In this document: positions 43,206 to 51,527 of the stretch, piece after piece
How the letters are laid out: each line of letters starts with the position of its first letter
How positions within the stretch are numbered: the first letter of the stretch is position 1
Origin: Desulfomonile tiedjei DSM 6799
GTDB lineage: Bacteria; Desulfobacterota; Desulfomonilia; Desulfomonilales; Desulfomonilaceae
DNA: 64,000 nt
Assembly: GCF_000266945.1 (NCBI RefSeq)
Contig: NC_018025.1
Coordinates: forward strand, 2,108,001-2,172,000
Direction: 5' to 3'
Position numbers and translations under genes: made by a program
Notes under the pieces: generated by a model
Seen by the model: only the letters and a program-made list of their open reading frames with translations
Told to the model about the DNA's origin: nothing
Database searches by the model: none

Positions 43206-45920
43206 TTACTTGAGGCCGGCCAGCACCTTTTCGGGTAGTGCGGGCAAGCTTCTGATTCTCACGCCTGTAGCATTGTAGATCGCATTTGCCACCGCGGCGT
43301 GCGGGGAGGTGAGGGGCAGTTCGCCCACGCCCGCTGCTCCGAATGGTCCATGCTCCCTCGGGGATTCCACGTAAATAATGTCTATATTGTCGGGTATGTC
43401 CTTTGCGAAAGGAAGACCGCAATTGATCAGACTCGTATGTTTCTTCAAGTCCTCGAAGTCTTCCGACAGAGCCAACCCGATACCCTGAGCGATTCCACCG
43501 TAGATCTGGCCGTCTACGACCAGCCTGTTGTTGATTTTGCCGATATCCGCCACGATAGTGAACTTCTCCACCTGTGTTTTGCCGGTCTTGGTGTCAACGG
43601 CCACTTCAGCCATAAACACGCCGTACATATAGACTGCGAAGGGACTTCCCTGGGCGTTTTCATCGCACGGGGTGCACATGGAAGCGGTCCATTTCCCTGA
43701 ATACTTCAGGGGGATGTTTTCGGCCACCATTTCGTCGTACGTGCGGTATGATCCGTCTGATTTCCGCATCGCGTTGATGAGCATCTCGCAGCCGTTCTTG
43801 ATGGCATTGCCTGTCATAACCTGCTGGCGGCTTCCACCGGAAGGTCCGCTATTCGGAGTGATTGCCGTATCGTTCATGACCAGTTGGATCTTGTCGGGAG
43901 TGATAGCCAGCGGACGAAGAGCTTCATGGCACGTTCCCAGTGCACCCATGTCGGCTCCTTGACCGTGATCCTCCCACGCGCTGATCAACTTTACTCCGTT
44001 GGGGATAAGCTCAACGGTCACCTCGGACGAATCCGGCCCGTCGAGACCGCAACCGTACACGCCGATTGATATTCCGACGCCTTTTTTCTTCTCGGGCGTG
44101 GATTCCATTTTCGCCTTTTTCAGGGCTTCCTGATACAGAGGTCGGAGCTTGTCGATCATCTCGGGGAAACTGTAAACTTCCGGCGCTTGTCCGGTCGGTG
44201 ACGTATCTCCGGGACGATACACGTTCAGGTACCTCAATTCCAATGGGTCTTTGCCCATTTTTTCGGCAAGCTCGTCCATTAGACATTCAGAAGCCAAGAA
44301 GCTCTGAGGGGAACCATAGGCACGAAAAGCAGAGCCCCACGCATGGTTGGTGCATACGGTTTGACCGAGACCCCTGATATTGGGGATTCCATAGCCGGCG
44401 CCTATGAACTGGGCACCACGAAGGGTGAGCAGATCGCCGAACTCCGAATAGGGACCGTGGTCAACGATCCAATCGCCTTCCATGGCAACGATCTTGCCGT
44501 CTTTGTCTGCACCGTATTTGAGCTTAATGAAGAATGGAGAGCGCTTTCCGGTGTACGTTATGTGCTGATAATAATCGTATTTCAGAGCCACCGGCTTTCC
44601 TGTCGCAATTGCAGCGACGCCCACAAGTGCCTCCATGGTCGGGCTGAATTTGTATCCGAACGTGCCGCCGGCAGGATTCTGAACAAGCCGAAGTTTCTCG
44701 GGCTCCGTTCCCAGTCCTGCGCATATCATGGCATGGTGGAGATGGATACCGATGCTCTTGGAATGGATCGTGAGGCGGCTTTCTTCATCAAAATAGGCAA
44801 AACCCACATCCGGCTCCATTGTCAGATGGGGTTGCCTCTGGAGATAATACTCTCCTTCCACCACATATGCAGCGGATTCCATAAGCGGCTTTGTATCCTG
44901 ACCTTTAGCCCGTTTCTGCTCGTAATAGATGTTCGGTGTTCCTGGGTGAATTTCAATCGCATCATCAGCCATTGCTGCAGGTGCGCTCATGTATGCGGGA
45001 AGTTCCTCGAGCAATACATTGACCTTCTCCGCTGCAGCTTTCGCATTGGCTTCAGTGTCGGCGCACACGATGGCTATCGCGTCTCCGAATTGAAAAACTT
45101 TCTCATCGCACAGAATCGGCCGATCCCATCCATCCCCTTTGTTTGTAGGGAAGGTGATAAGGCCGGTGATTCGGTTCTTTCCCTTGACATCCTTGTGTGT
45201 GACAATTTTGGCCACACCGGGCATTTTCTCTGCCTCGGCGGTATCGATTGAGAGAATCTTCGCATGGGACACTTTAGCTTGAACCAGCGCGAGATGCAGG
45301 GTTCCCGGAGGCATCTTGCAGATGAGGTCTGCCCCATAATCCGTGGTACCTGTGACTTTGGCAACAGCGGAGGGGCGCGGGTAATTGGTTCCCCAGATTC
45401 TTCCATCCGCGGGTAGCTGAAAAGCCAATTCCGCTGCAGTTATCTCTCCGCGAAGAACTTTCGCTGCATCCATTACGGCGTCAACCAGCGGCTTGTATCC
45501 TGTGCATCGGCATGCATTTCTATTTTTCTGGAACCAATCCCTCACCTGTTCCCTTGTAGGATTCAGGTTTTCGTCCAGGAGCGCTTTGGCGGACACTATG
45601 AAACCGGGCGAGCAGAATCCGCATTGGGCCCCGCCGTGAACAGTCCAGGACAACTGCAGAGCGTGGAGATTGTCGGGCGTCCCGATACCCTCGATGGTGA
45701 GGATATTGGCACCCTCCTGTACTCTTTTCATCTTAGTCATGCAGGACTTTATCAGTTTGCCGTCCATAATGACGGAACACGAGCCACACTGGCCGGTTCC
45801 GCATCCTATTTTCGTGCCTGTCAGACCCAATTGGCCTCGTACGACGTCAGCCAACGAAGCCTCAGGGTCTGCAACTACTATTTTGTTTACGCCATTAAGA
45901 GTGACATTCCTTTTGATCAT
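43206..45920 (-). CDS. mop: Molybdenum aldehyde oxidoreductase
   Basis: Oxidises aldehydes to acids in the cytoplasm. At 904 residues it matches the D. gigas enzyme closely in length and layout. [2Fe-2S] cluster II ligands are in GCGTGQCGSCSVIMDGK and the later Cys in SCMTK; cluster I ligands are in GAQCGFCSPGF and NACRCTGY. The molybdopterin domain starts near 190 (GTTDYGADLICKMP). GTFGYKFSPTMEALVG lies near the Mo pocket, and GVGELPLTSPHAAV near 870 holds the catalytic Glu. There are no separate FAD or FeS subunits, unlike xanthine dehydrogenases. AAAAGGAGG precedes the ATG. It has its own promoter region with paired operators about 340 bases upstream. Confidence 0.95.
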   Translation of the reverse strand: MIKRNVTLNGVNKIVVADPEASLADVVRGQLGLTGTKIGCGTGQCGSCSVIMDGKLIKSCMTKMKRVQEGANILTIEGIGTPDNLHALQLSWTVHGGAQCGFCSPGFIVSAKALLDENLNPTREQVRDWFQKNRNACRCTGYKPLVDAVMDAAKVLRGEITAAELAFQLPADGRIWGTNYPRPSAVAKVTGTTDYGADLICKMPPGTLHLALVQAKVSHAKILSIDTAEAEKMPGVAKIVTHKDVKGKNRITGLITFPTNKGDGWDRPILCDEKVFQFGDAIAIVCADTEANAKAAAEKVNVLLEELPAYMSAPAAMADDAIEIHPGTPNIYYEQKRAKGQDTKPLMESAAYVVEGEYYLQRQPHLTMEPDVGFAYFDEESRLTIHSKSIGIHLHHAMICAGLGTEPEKLRLVQNPAGGTFGYKFSPTMEALVGVAAIATGKPVALKYDYYQHITYTGKRSPFFIKLKYGADKDGKIVAMEGDWIVDHGPYSEFGDLLTLRGAQFIGAGYGIPNIRGLGQTVCTNHAWGSAFRAYGSPQSFLASECLMDELAEKMGKDPLELRYLNVYRPGDTSPTGQAPEVYSFPEMIDKLRPLYQEALKKAKMESTPEKKKGVGISIGVYGCGLDGPDSSEVTVELIPNGVKLISAWEDHGQGADMGALGTCHEALRPLAITPDKIQLVMNDTAITPNSGPSGGSRQQVMTGNAIKNGCEMLINAMRKSDGSYRTYDEMVAENIPLKYSGKWTASMCTPCDENAQGSPFAVYMYGVFMAEVAVDTKTGKTQVEKFTIVADIGKINNRLVVDGQIYGGIAQGIGLALSEDFEDLKKHTSLINCGLPFAKDIPDNIDIIYVESPREHGPFGAAGVGELPLTSPHAAVANAIYNATGVRIRSLPALPEKVLAGLK

Positions 45921-46344
45921 TTCTGCCTCCTTTTAGAACCGACAGTCTTTCAAAAAAACTCGCAGGCCGATCCAGCAACTGAAGACGTTTCAAATTGTGG
46001 AACGGGAACTCGCACTTCCCATATGGGTGCGAAGCTCCGGTGTCCTCGAATAAATAAATCCCCGACACATTGGCATCTCCTGGATTCCAAAAGATTTTTC
46101 GCCATTGTGGTGCCTTCCCTCGGAAACGTACTAAATGAATGCAGTAGTTGCGTTTGTACGAGTCGTATGACTCGTCGTGATATGCCTGGATGAAAGAAGA
46201 AACGTACGAGGACACTTAAAGCGTAGCTTTGTACCTCAAGGCTGTCAAGATTTTTTTATGTCGGTCAAGACATATATGTCAATTGTGACGTAATTCGTCC
46301 GTGTCAGTTATTAAGACAGTGAATGCTTCGTCGTTTAAAACCGA
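45921..46344. other. mop promoter region and long leader
   Basis: The operators at 46257-46292 are about 337 bases from the mop start, which implies a long untranslated leader. On the mop strand this leader can form ACGAGTC/GACTCGT (46158-46175 region) and CGCAC/GUGCG enclosing CCCATATGGG. A 106-codon frame on the same strand overlaps the mop start and has no family signal. Confidence 0.5.
46257..46292. promoter_or_regulatory. Paired TATGTC-N6-GACATA operators upstream of mop
   Basis: TATGTC-GGTCAA-GACATA (46257-46274) is followed directly by TATGTC-AATTGT-GACgTA (46275-46292), the second with one mismatch. Same inverted repeat and spacer as at 50737 and 55442. Confidence 0.65.
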
Positions 46345-47034
46345 TTATCTGGTGTGCTCCAGTTGGACTGACCAATCGGAAACAACTTTTCCTAGTTCTT
46401 CCAAAACATCTTTGTCAGTTCGGCCTGATCTCTTGGGAACGTGAAATCCATGATCTGCACCATCAATGACATGGAGTACCGTTTTGCCTTGTGCCTGCAA
46501 TCGATCGCAAACAGGACGCAAAAGACTGAGGTCGGCCAGACTGTCGCGCGTCCCCTGGAGAAACAACATAGGTACGCCGACCTTGAATAGATGTTCGCTG
46601 CGATGGTTTGACGGCTTTCCCGGAGCATGCAGTGGGAACCCCAGGAAGACAATGCCCTTAACACCGGGCAATGTTGCCTCGGATGCGGCAATTGACGTCA
46701 TGCGACCGCCGAGCGATTTGCCTCCGGCCAATAAGGGCAAGTTGTCCGAGTGCTCCTGAGCGGCTGAAACCGCAGAACGAACAGTTTCCACGAGAACCGA
46801 CTGGGGGTTGGGGGCTGTCTTTCTCTGTTCCATGTAAGGAAAATTATACCTGAGACTGGCAATACCGTGGTTCGCCAGACTTAGGGCTATGTCAGTCATG
46901 AATTCACTACGGACCCCGGCTCCGGCTCCATGTCCCAGCACCAGAAGCCAGCGTACGTCTTCGGGCCGCATGAGGAGAGCGCTGACTTCGCCTAAATCCC
47001 TACCTGCCGCGAAACGAATCTCGTGCTCGATCAT
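46345..47034 (-). CDS. Alpha/beta hydrolase (KANL3/Tex30-like)
   Basis: A 229-residue cytoplasmic hydrolase. LLVLGHGAGAGVRSEFM is the oxyanion strand. LAGGKSLGGRM holds the nucleophile (GxSxG, Ser near 107), LFLQGTRDSLAD the acid and VIDGADHGFHVPKR the catalytic His. The family is close to dienelactone hydrolases, and its natural substrate is generally unknown. Start set at the ATG 11 codons inside a longer GTG-initiated frame, because the upstream residues are not typical of the family. Neither flanking gene suggests a pathway. Confidence 0.75.
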   Translation of the reverse strand: MIEHEIRFAAGRDLGEVSALLMRPEDVRWLLVLGHGAGAGVRSEFMTDIALSLANHGIASLRYNFPYMEQRKTAPNPQSVLVETVRSAVSAAQEHSDNLPLLAGGKSLGGRMTSIAASEATLPGVKGIVFLGFPLHAPGKPSNHRSEHLFKVGVPMLFLQGTRDSLADLSLLRPVCDRLQAQGKTVLHVIDGADHGFHVPKRSGRTDKDVLEELGKVVSDWSVQLEHTR

Positions 47035-47211
47035 CCTGACCACCCATCCGCCGGGAACGCCCGGCACGTTCGCGAATGCGTTTCTTGCGCATCAGACCTT
47101 CTAATGCTTTCCCCCAAAATTATCTTTATATTAAACGAATCACGAATCTGTGGCTACCGGTTGATAGTCGCTGCGGAGCGGGCCTCGGTTTAGATGAAAT
47201 GAGCAAGAAGA

Positions 47212-47919
47212 TCATCTACTGCGTGCCGCAATCTCCAGAAACTGTTTCGCCAATAGTGGAGCAGTCGGTTCATCTTCATGCTTGAAGAAAACATACGCTG
47301 TCTGCCAATTCTGGGACTTGATTTTGCGTGCCCACTGGAGAAGCTCTTCTTCCGAATAATTCGCCTTACGCAAACGAAGATAGCCCCAATTAGCGGTAAC
47401 CACGAATCGGCTGATTTCTTCATTTTCCACATCCGAACAGCAAACTGCATAACCTTTTTTGCGCAACAATTCGTAGAGTTCGTCATCAAACCAGGATGGG
47501 TGCCGGAATTCGAATGCAATTCTGGGGCTTGACGGCAGCAGACCTGTAAAATCTGAAAGCAGTTGGATATTCTTCCTCAAGTAGGGCGGCAATTGAAATA
47601 AAACCGCCCCAAGCTTTTCGCCAAGCGTGGCAGAGACTTTGAACAGATAATCGACCTCATCGTTTTTCTGTTTGAGTGGACTGCTGTGAGTTATCTTTCG
47701 AGGGGCCTTCAGAACAAAACGAAAGTCGGGAGGAACCTGTTGAGCCCATGCTTCCAACGTAGTTGTCCCGGGCATGCGGTAGAATGTATTATTGATCTCC
47801 ACCCCAGGTAAATTCTCCCCGTAAAATCGTAGCATATCTTTGTCAGGGTGATTTTTCGGATAAAAGGATCCCTTCCATTCCTTATAACTATAACCGCTGG
47901 TACCGACATATAATTGCAT
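47212..47919 (-). CDS. DUF72 family protein
   Basis: A 235-residue TIM-barrel protein of unknown function (YecE-like). Family marks are VGTSGYSYKEWKGSFYP at the N-terminus, FRFVLKAPRKITH, LGAVLFQLPPYLRKN, IAFEFRHPSW and AYVFFKHEDEPTAPLLAKQ. Length is normal. No enzymatic activity is established for the family. It has no co-transcribed neighbour. Confidence 0.88.
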   Translation of the reverse strand: MQLYVGTSGYSYKEWKGSFYPKNHPDKDMLRFYGENLPGVEINNTFYRMPGTTTLEAWAQQVPPDFRFVLKAPRKITHSSPLKQKNDEVDYLFKVSATLGEKLGAVLFQLPPYLRKNIQLLSDFTGLLPSSPRIAFEFRHPSWFDDELYELLRKKGYAVCCSDVENEEISRFVVTANWGYLRLRKANYSEEELLQWARKIKSQNWQTAYVFFKHEDEPTAPLLAKQFLEIAARSR

Positions 47920-48274
47920 CGGATGCTCCCGTCCCCGTGTTGTTCAACGGGACAGAACCGCGGCGCCTATACTATTAGATCCGGTCACAAACTAGAGTAT
48001 TTCAATTGTGCAGGCATAATAGGCGCAGCAGTTTCTCCAAGAAATCGTTACACTTCTGACAAATTATCTCTGTCCGAGTTCTTCAATATCCCACCTCCAT
48101 GTAACAATTTAAATTAATATTAGTACTGAAGTGATGAAAGGTCCATCTGATTCATCTCATGGGAAAAGTCCACGATGGGCGAAGGTTTCTGCCGTGAGAG
48201 AGCATTTTTCGCTGTCATCGTGGTTTATGGTGTTTGCCAAATGTTTTGTCCGATTCAAATCCCCCCAAGCCCCC

Positions 48275-48554
48275 ATAGGCGTTAAAATAAGAGCATCTTG
48301 CCCATCTTGATGGGTCTGGCCCCAGGCCTGACCGAAGATGCGTTTACGAATTCACAGGCATAAACCATCAAATAAAACAGATAATTGTCATTGCGAGGAG
48401 CGCAGCGACGTGGCAATCGCCTGGGAATATGGCGCTTAATTCCAGGCGATTGCTTCGCTTCGCTCGCAATGACAGTCATTCAGACACCTTGGCAAAAAAG
48501 ATGCGGTTCGTTTTGGTCATCAATCCTACGCCGGATCCTTATTTTAACGCCTAT
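48275..48554. mobile_element. 280-base non-coding element with 17-base terminal inverted repeats
   Basis: ATAGGCGTTAAAATAAG and its exact complement CTTATTTTAACGCCTAT bound the element. CCCCAAGCCCCC occurs immediately outside the left end (48263-48274) and one base outside the right end (48556-48567), like a 12-base target duplication of a C/G-tract repeat. Nested inside (about 48388-48475) is a TCATTGCGAGGAGCGCAGCG palindrome of a kind common in delta-proteobacterial genomes. No reading frame of note. Confidence 0.6.
48388..48475. repeat. GTCATTGCGAGGAGCG-type palindromic repeat
   Basis: GTCATTGCGAGGAGCGCAGC at one side and GCTTCGCTCGCAATGAC at the other, with GGCAATCGCCTGG and CCAGGCGATTGC inside, form an almost complete hairpin of about 88 bases. 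The type is recognised from many anaerobe genomes. Confidence 0.65.
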
Positions 48555-48559
48555 GCCCC

Positions 48560-48592
48560 AAGCCCCCCTTTACGAAAGGGGGGGAGGGGGAT
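48560..48592. repeat. CCCCCTTT/AAAGGGGG hairpin repeat
   Basis: GCCCCCCTTTACG followed by AAAGGGGGGGAGGGGG; same family as 35221 and 61681. Confidence 0.55.
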
Positions 48593-48654
48593 TTCTCGAC
48601 CAACATCTGCACCGAGTTTCAGTCATTTATTTGGGCAATGATTATAAGCCGGTC

Positions 48655-50688
48655 CTAGGCTTTCTCAATCCTCACGGCGCACACCTTGTAATCGGGAGTC
48701 TTGGATACCGGATCCAATGACGTCCCCAGAAGCTCGTTCGGATTGGCTTTTGCAAAATGGAAATCCATAAAAATTGCGCCTTCGGGCACAATGTCCCCAG
48801 GTCGCACCGGCGTGAATATCTCTCCTCTGCGGGAAGTCACCCGAATCACATCGCCGTCTCGTAATCCGAGGCGCTCGGCATCGAGATGGTTGATCTGAGC
48901 AAATGGCTCAGGAAACTCCTTGTGTAGCGAAGAGCATCTGCCTGTCATGGTTCGTGTATGATAATGCGCATACCTCCGTCCTGTCGTGAGCAGGTACGGG
49001 TATTCGGCATCAGGTAGTTCTTCCGGAGGTCGGAAATCGATCACGTGAAACTGGCCTCGCCCTCGGGTAAATTTTCCCTGATGAAGGAACTGAGTTCCCG
49101 GGTGGTCCGGGGAAGGACAGGGCCACTGGATACCTCCTTTGTCCAGTCGCTCATGGCTCATTCCTGCGAAGGAAGGAGCCAGGCTCGCCAGCTCATCGAA
49201 GATTTGCGAAGGCGATTCATAATCCATGGAAAGACCAAGCCGCTTGCCTAATTCGCAGATGATCTTCCAGTCAGCCATGGAACCTTCCGGGTTTTCTACA
49301 GCTTTGCGTACCCGCTGAAATTTACGTTCCGTATTACTGAAAGTGCCTTCCTTTTCGGCCCAGCAGGCTCCGGGAAAGACAACATGGGCCAATTGGGCCG
49401 TCTCGGTAAGGAAGATGTCCTGAACGATCAAGAATTCCGCTGACTTCAGTGCATGAGTCACGTGATGAGTGTTCGGGTCGCTCAATACCGAATTTTCCCC
49501 CAATATGTACAAGCATTTGAGCGAGCCATCAATCAGGCGGTCCATCATGTCCGGAATCGTGTATCCGACCCGATTAGACAGCTTTGCCTGCCAAGCCTGC
49601 TCGAATTTTTGCCTTACCGCATCATCCGTGACTACTTGATACCCGTGGTACACATTGGGAAGTCCGCCCATATCACAGGCGCCTTGAACGTTATTCTGGC
49701 CCCGCATGGGATTCACGCCGGTGGACACCCTACCGATCTGGCCGGTCAACATCGCGAGATTGGCCAGGGTTTTGACATTATCGACTCCGTGGGAGTGTTC
49801 CGTGATTCCCAGGGTATAGCAAATAGAAGACCGCTCCGCCGTGGCGTACATTTCGGCTATACGCATGATATCTTCAGGAGGAACTCCGCAGATTTCAGAT
49901 GCCTTTTCAGGGGTATATTTTTTCAGATGCTCCTGAAGCTCGGCAAAGCCTTCGGTTCGTTCCTCGACGAAAGATGGGTTGTGCCAATTGTTGGCAAGAA
50001 TGGCATGCATTACACCATTGAATAAGGCTACATCCGTGCCAAAATTCAGGCGAACATGCATATCCGCCTGGAGCGACATCTGAATTTTGCGCGGATCCAC
50101 AACGATGAGCTTGGCGCCTTTCAGCTTGGCTCGGTACATGCGATGCGATATCAACGGGTGAGCTTCCGTGGTATTTGAACCCACGACCAGGAGACAGTCC
50201 GTGTCTTCGATCTCAGGGATCGAGTTCGTCATTGCTCCACTTCCGAAAGCGGCGGCAAGACCTGCCACCGTGGGAGCGTGTCAGAGACGTGCGCAATGAT
50301 CGATGTTGTTCGTACCGAATCCAGCCCTGCAGAATTTTTGCAGCACGTAATTGTCTTCATTGGTGCAACGGGCTGAAGCGAAAAAACCTATACTATCGCC
50401 ACCGTAAGTTTCTTTGATCTCTTTGAGGCGTGATACCGTGAAATCAAAAGCCTCTTCCCACGAGGCCTCTTCCAGCTTCCCATTCTTCCGAATCAATGGC
50501 GTTGTCAGCCTGTCCGGGCTGTGGACAAACTGATGCGCATTCCATCCCTTGATGCAAAGCTTGCCCTGATTCATAGGAGCCGTCTTGACAGGTGTGGTCC
50601 CGATGAGGCGGCCGTCCATGACCTCCAGAAGCATCTGACAGCCGCAGCCACAATAAGGACACGTGGTTTGTACAAATCGATAATCCAT
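48655..50688 (-). CDS. fdhF: Selenocysteine formate dehydrogenase, FdhF-like catalytic protein
   Basis: A 677-residue molybdopterin bis-MGD enzyme when the UGA at 50283-50281 is read as selenocysteine (residue 136). The sequence around it, IDHCARL-Sec-HAPTVAGLAAAFGSGAMTN, is the hallmark of formate dehydrogenases, and the N-terminal CPYCGCGC plus CIKGWN holds the [4Fe-4S] cluster. The C-terminal MGD-binding domain has LTTGRRYAHYHTRTMTGR. There is no signal peptide, so it is cytoplasmic; size and Sec position resemble E. coli FdhF (715 residues, Sec140). No small subunit is adjacent; the electron acceptor is unknown. Start ATG follows GGAG by nine bases. An operator lies about 50 bases upstream. 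Confidence 0.9.
50250..50270 (-). other. SECIS hairpin of the fdhF-like gene
   Basis: On the mRNA strand CGGUGGCA pairs with UGCCGCCG around a GGUCU loop, beginning 10 bases after the UGA. GGUCU is the same loop core as in the well-studied E. coli fdhF element (recalled). Confidence 0.8.
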
Positions 50689-50734
50689 TCTCACATTCTC
50701 CAACTCTGACGCTTTAGTGCAGGGTCTTCATTCA

Positions 50735-50756
50735 CTTATGTCTCGTTTGACATAAG
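50735..50756. promoter_or_regulatory. TATGTC-N6-GACATA operator upstream of fdhF-like gene
   Basis: CTTATGTC-TCGTTT-GACATAAG, a perfect 8-base inverted repeat with a 6-base spacer, 47 bases from the start codon. The position suits a repressor or a promoter-proximal activator. Confidence 0.7.
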
Positions 50757-50883
50757 TTATCGCAAACGTCTCCCTTCCAGTCAACGAAAAGAAACATCGT
50801 TCCGTTATTTTGCCGAACTCAAATTGTAGAACCAAGGCGCAATAACATTCTCTCCTTGGGCAAATCTTACGAAAAACTTATAC

Positions 50884-50999
50884 CGATTCGCTTTTGTTTT
50901 TATAATCTGGCAGGCTTGAGGTATCCTTCGCTCCGGACGACGCAAGGCCGTCTAATCACTCCGCTCAGAACACCTCAGCCTTCGCCATCTTATATGCAT
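50884..50999 (+). repeat. Repeat family B, copy 1
   Basis: A roughly 115-base unit (GATTCGCTTTTG ... GGTATCCTTCGCTCCGGACG ... TTATATGCA). It recurs in the same orientation at 55578-55692 with about 85% identity by eye, and the ends GGCTTGAGGT/ACCTCAGCC are inverted repeats. The two copies flank the ModE-like gene and fdhAB operon. Confidence 0.7.
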
Positions 51000-51019
51000 G
51001 ATTGCGAAATGGTATTACA

Positions 51020-51406
51020 TCATGCGGGACGCTTCCGCTTCACGTTCCGCCGCCGTGAATACTCGTTCTTGGGAAAAAGTTTCCTGAATTTCGCATTTGC
51101 GTAACGATTACACACGCGATGAAGTTCAGCATATCTTCTCAGCAATTTCTCTCCTTCAGAAGTCAGCGTGGTTCCTTTGTTGCTCGTCTCGACGAGTTTG
51201 ATGCCGGATTGAGTCTCGGCATCTTTCACTCTCGCCCAGACTCGCCTGAATGGCTGGCCCACTTTGAGAGCGGCTTTGCTGATGGAACCTGTTTCACTTA
51301 TGGCTTTCAGGATTTTGAATCGACCTTCGCCGATCACGGTCTCGCCGATGGTGTTCTCGATCCAAACTTTCGATTTCACCTTGAGATTCATGGTACAATG
51401 ATCCAT
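51020..51406 (-). CDS. ModE-type winged-helix DNA-binding protein
   Basis: A 128-residue protein equivalent to the N-terminal DNA-binding domain of ModE. Family features: IGEGRFKILKAISETGSISKAALKVGQPFRRVWARVKDAE, cited here by its helix-turn-helix core SISKAALKVGQPFRRVW, then TNKGTTLTSEGEKLLRRY-type wing (NKGTTLTSEGEKLL). No molybdate-binding (TOBE) domain follows; the end is a basic tail (SRRRNVKRKRPA). It therefore cannot sense molybdate in the ModE way and may respond to another cue or a partner. Encoded between the two formate dehydrogenase units, after a hairpin that separates it from fdhB. Start uncertain (51406 or 51391); neither has a strong ribosome binding site. Confidence 0.78.
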   Translation of the reverse strand: MDHCTMNLKVKSKVWIENTIGETVIGEGRFKILKAISETGSISKAALKVGQPFRRVWARVKDAETQSGIKLVETSNKGTTLTSEGEKLLRRYAELHRVCNRYANAKFRKLFPKNEYSRRRNVKRKRPA

Positions 51407-51468
51407 GTATTATTTTTTCAACGTGAAAGAGGAAAGGGAAATCCATAGGTGCAATTCTGGATACGAAG

Positions 51469-51504
51469 CGGCCGTTCATTCCATCAATTCGGACTGAACG
51501 GCCG
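51469..51504. terminator. Hairpin between fdhB and the ModE-like gene
   Basis: CGGCCGTTCA pairs with TGAACGGCCG across a 16-base loop. It lies 24 bases past the fdhB stop on the minus strand; some transcripts may read through to the ModE-like gene. Confidence 0.55.
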
Positions 51505-51527
51505 TCTTTCGTAAAAGGCAGCTCGGG

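Larger units (their letters stand above)
47920..48654. other. Repeat-filled intergenic region
   Basis: About 735 bases downstream of the formate dehydrogenase and upstream of the DUF72 gene. It holds the 280-base inverted-repeat element at 48275-48554 and a C/G-tract hairpin at 48560-48592. No gene. Confidence 0.5.
50689..51019. other. Upstream region of the fdhF-like gene
   Basis: Contains the operator at 50735-50756 and repeat B copy 1 (50884-50999). The ModE-like gene upstream is on the same strand. Confidence 0.55.

Noticed and set aside
45895-46215. 106-codon frame in the mop leader
   Set aside because: Overlaps the mop start in another frame, no ribosome binding site and no family resemblance. 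It is more likely leader RNA.
48655-50703. Formate dehydrogenase gene broken by a UGA into 141- and 537-residue pieces
   Set aside because: The stop falls exactly at the selenocysteine position of the family, is followed by a SECIS-like hairpin, and the frame is intact on both sides; it is recoded, not a pseudogene.
51020-51406. Classification as a full LysR regulator or complete ModE
   Set aside because: There is only the winged-helix part followed by a basic tail; no effector or molybdate-binding domain is encoded after it in any frame.
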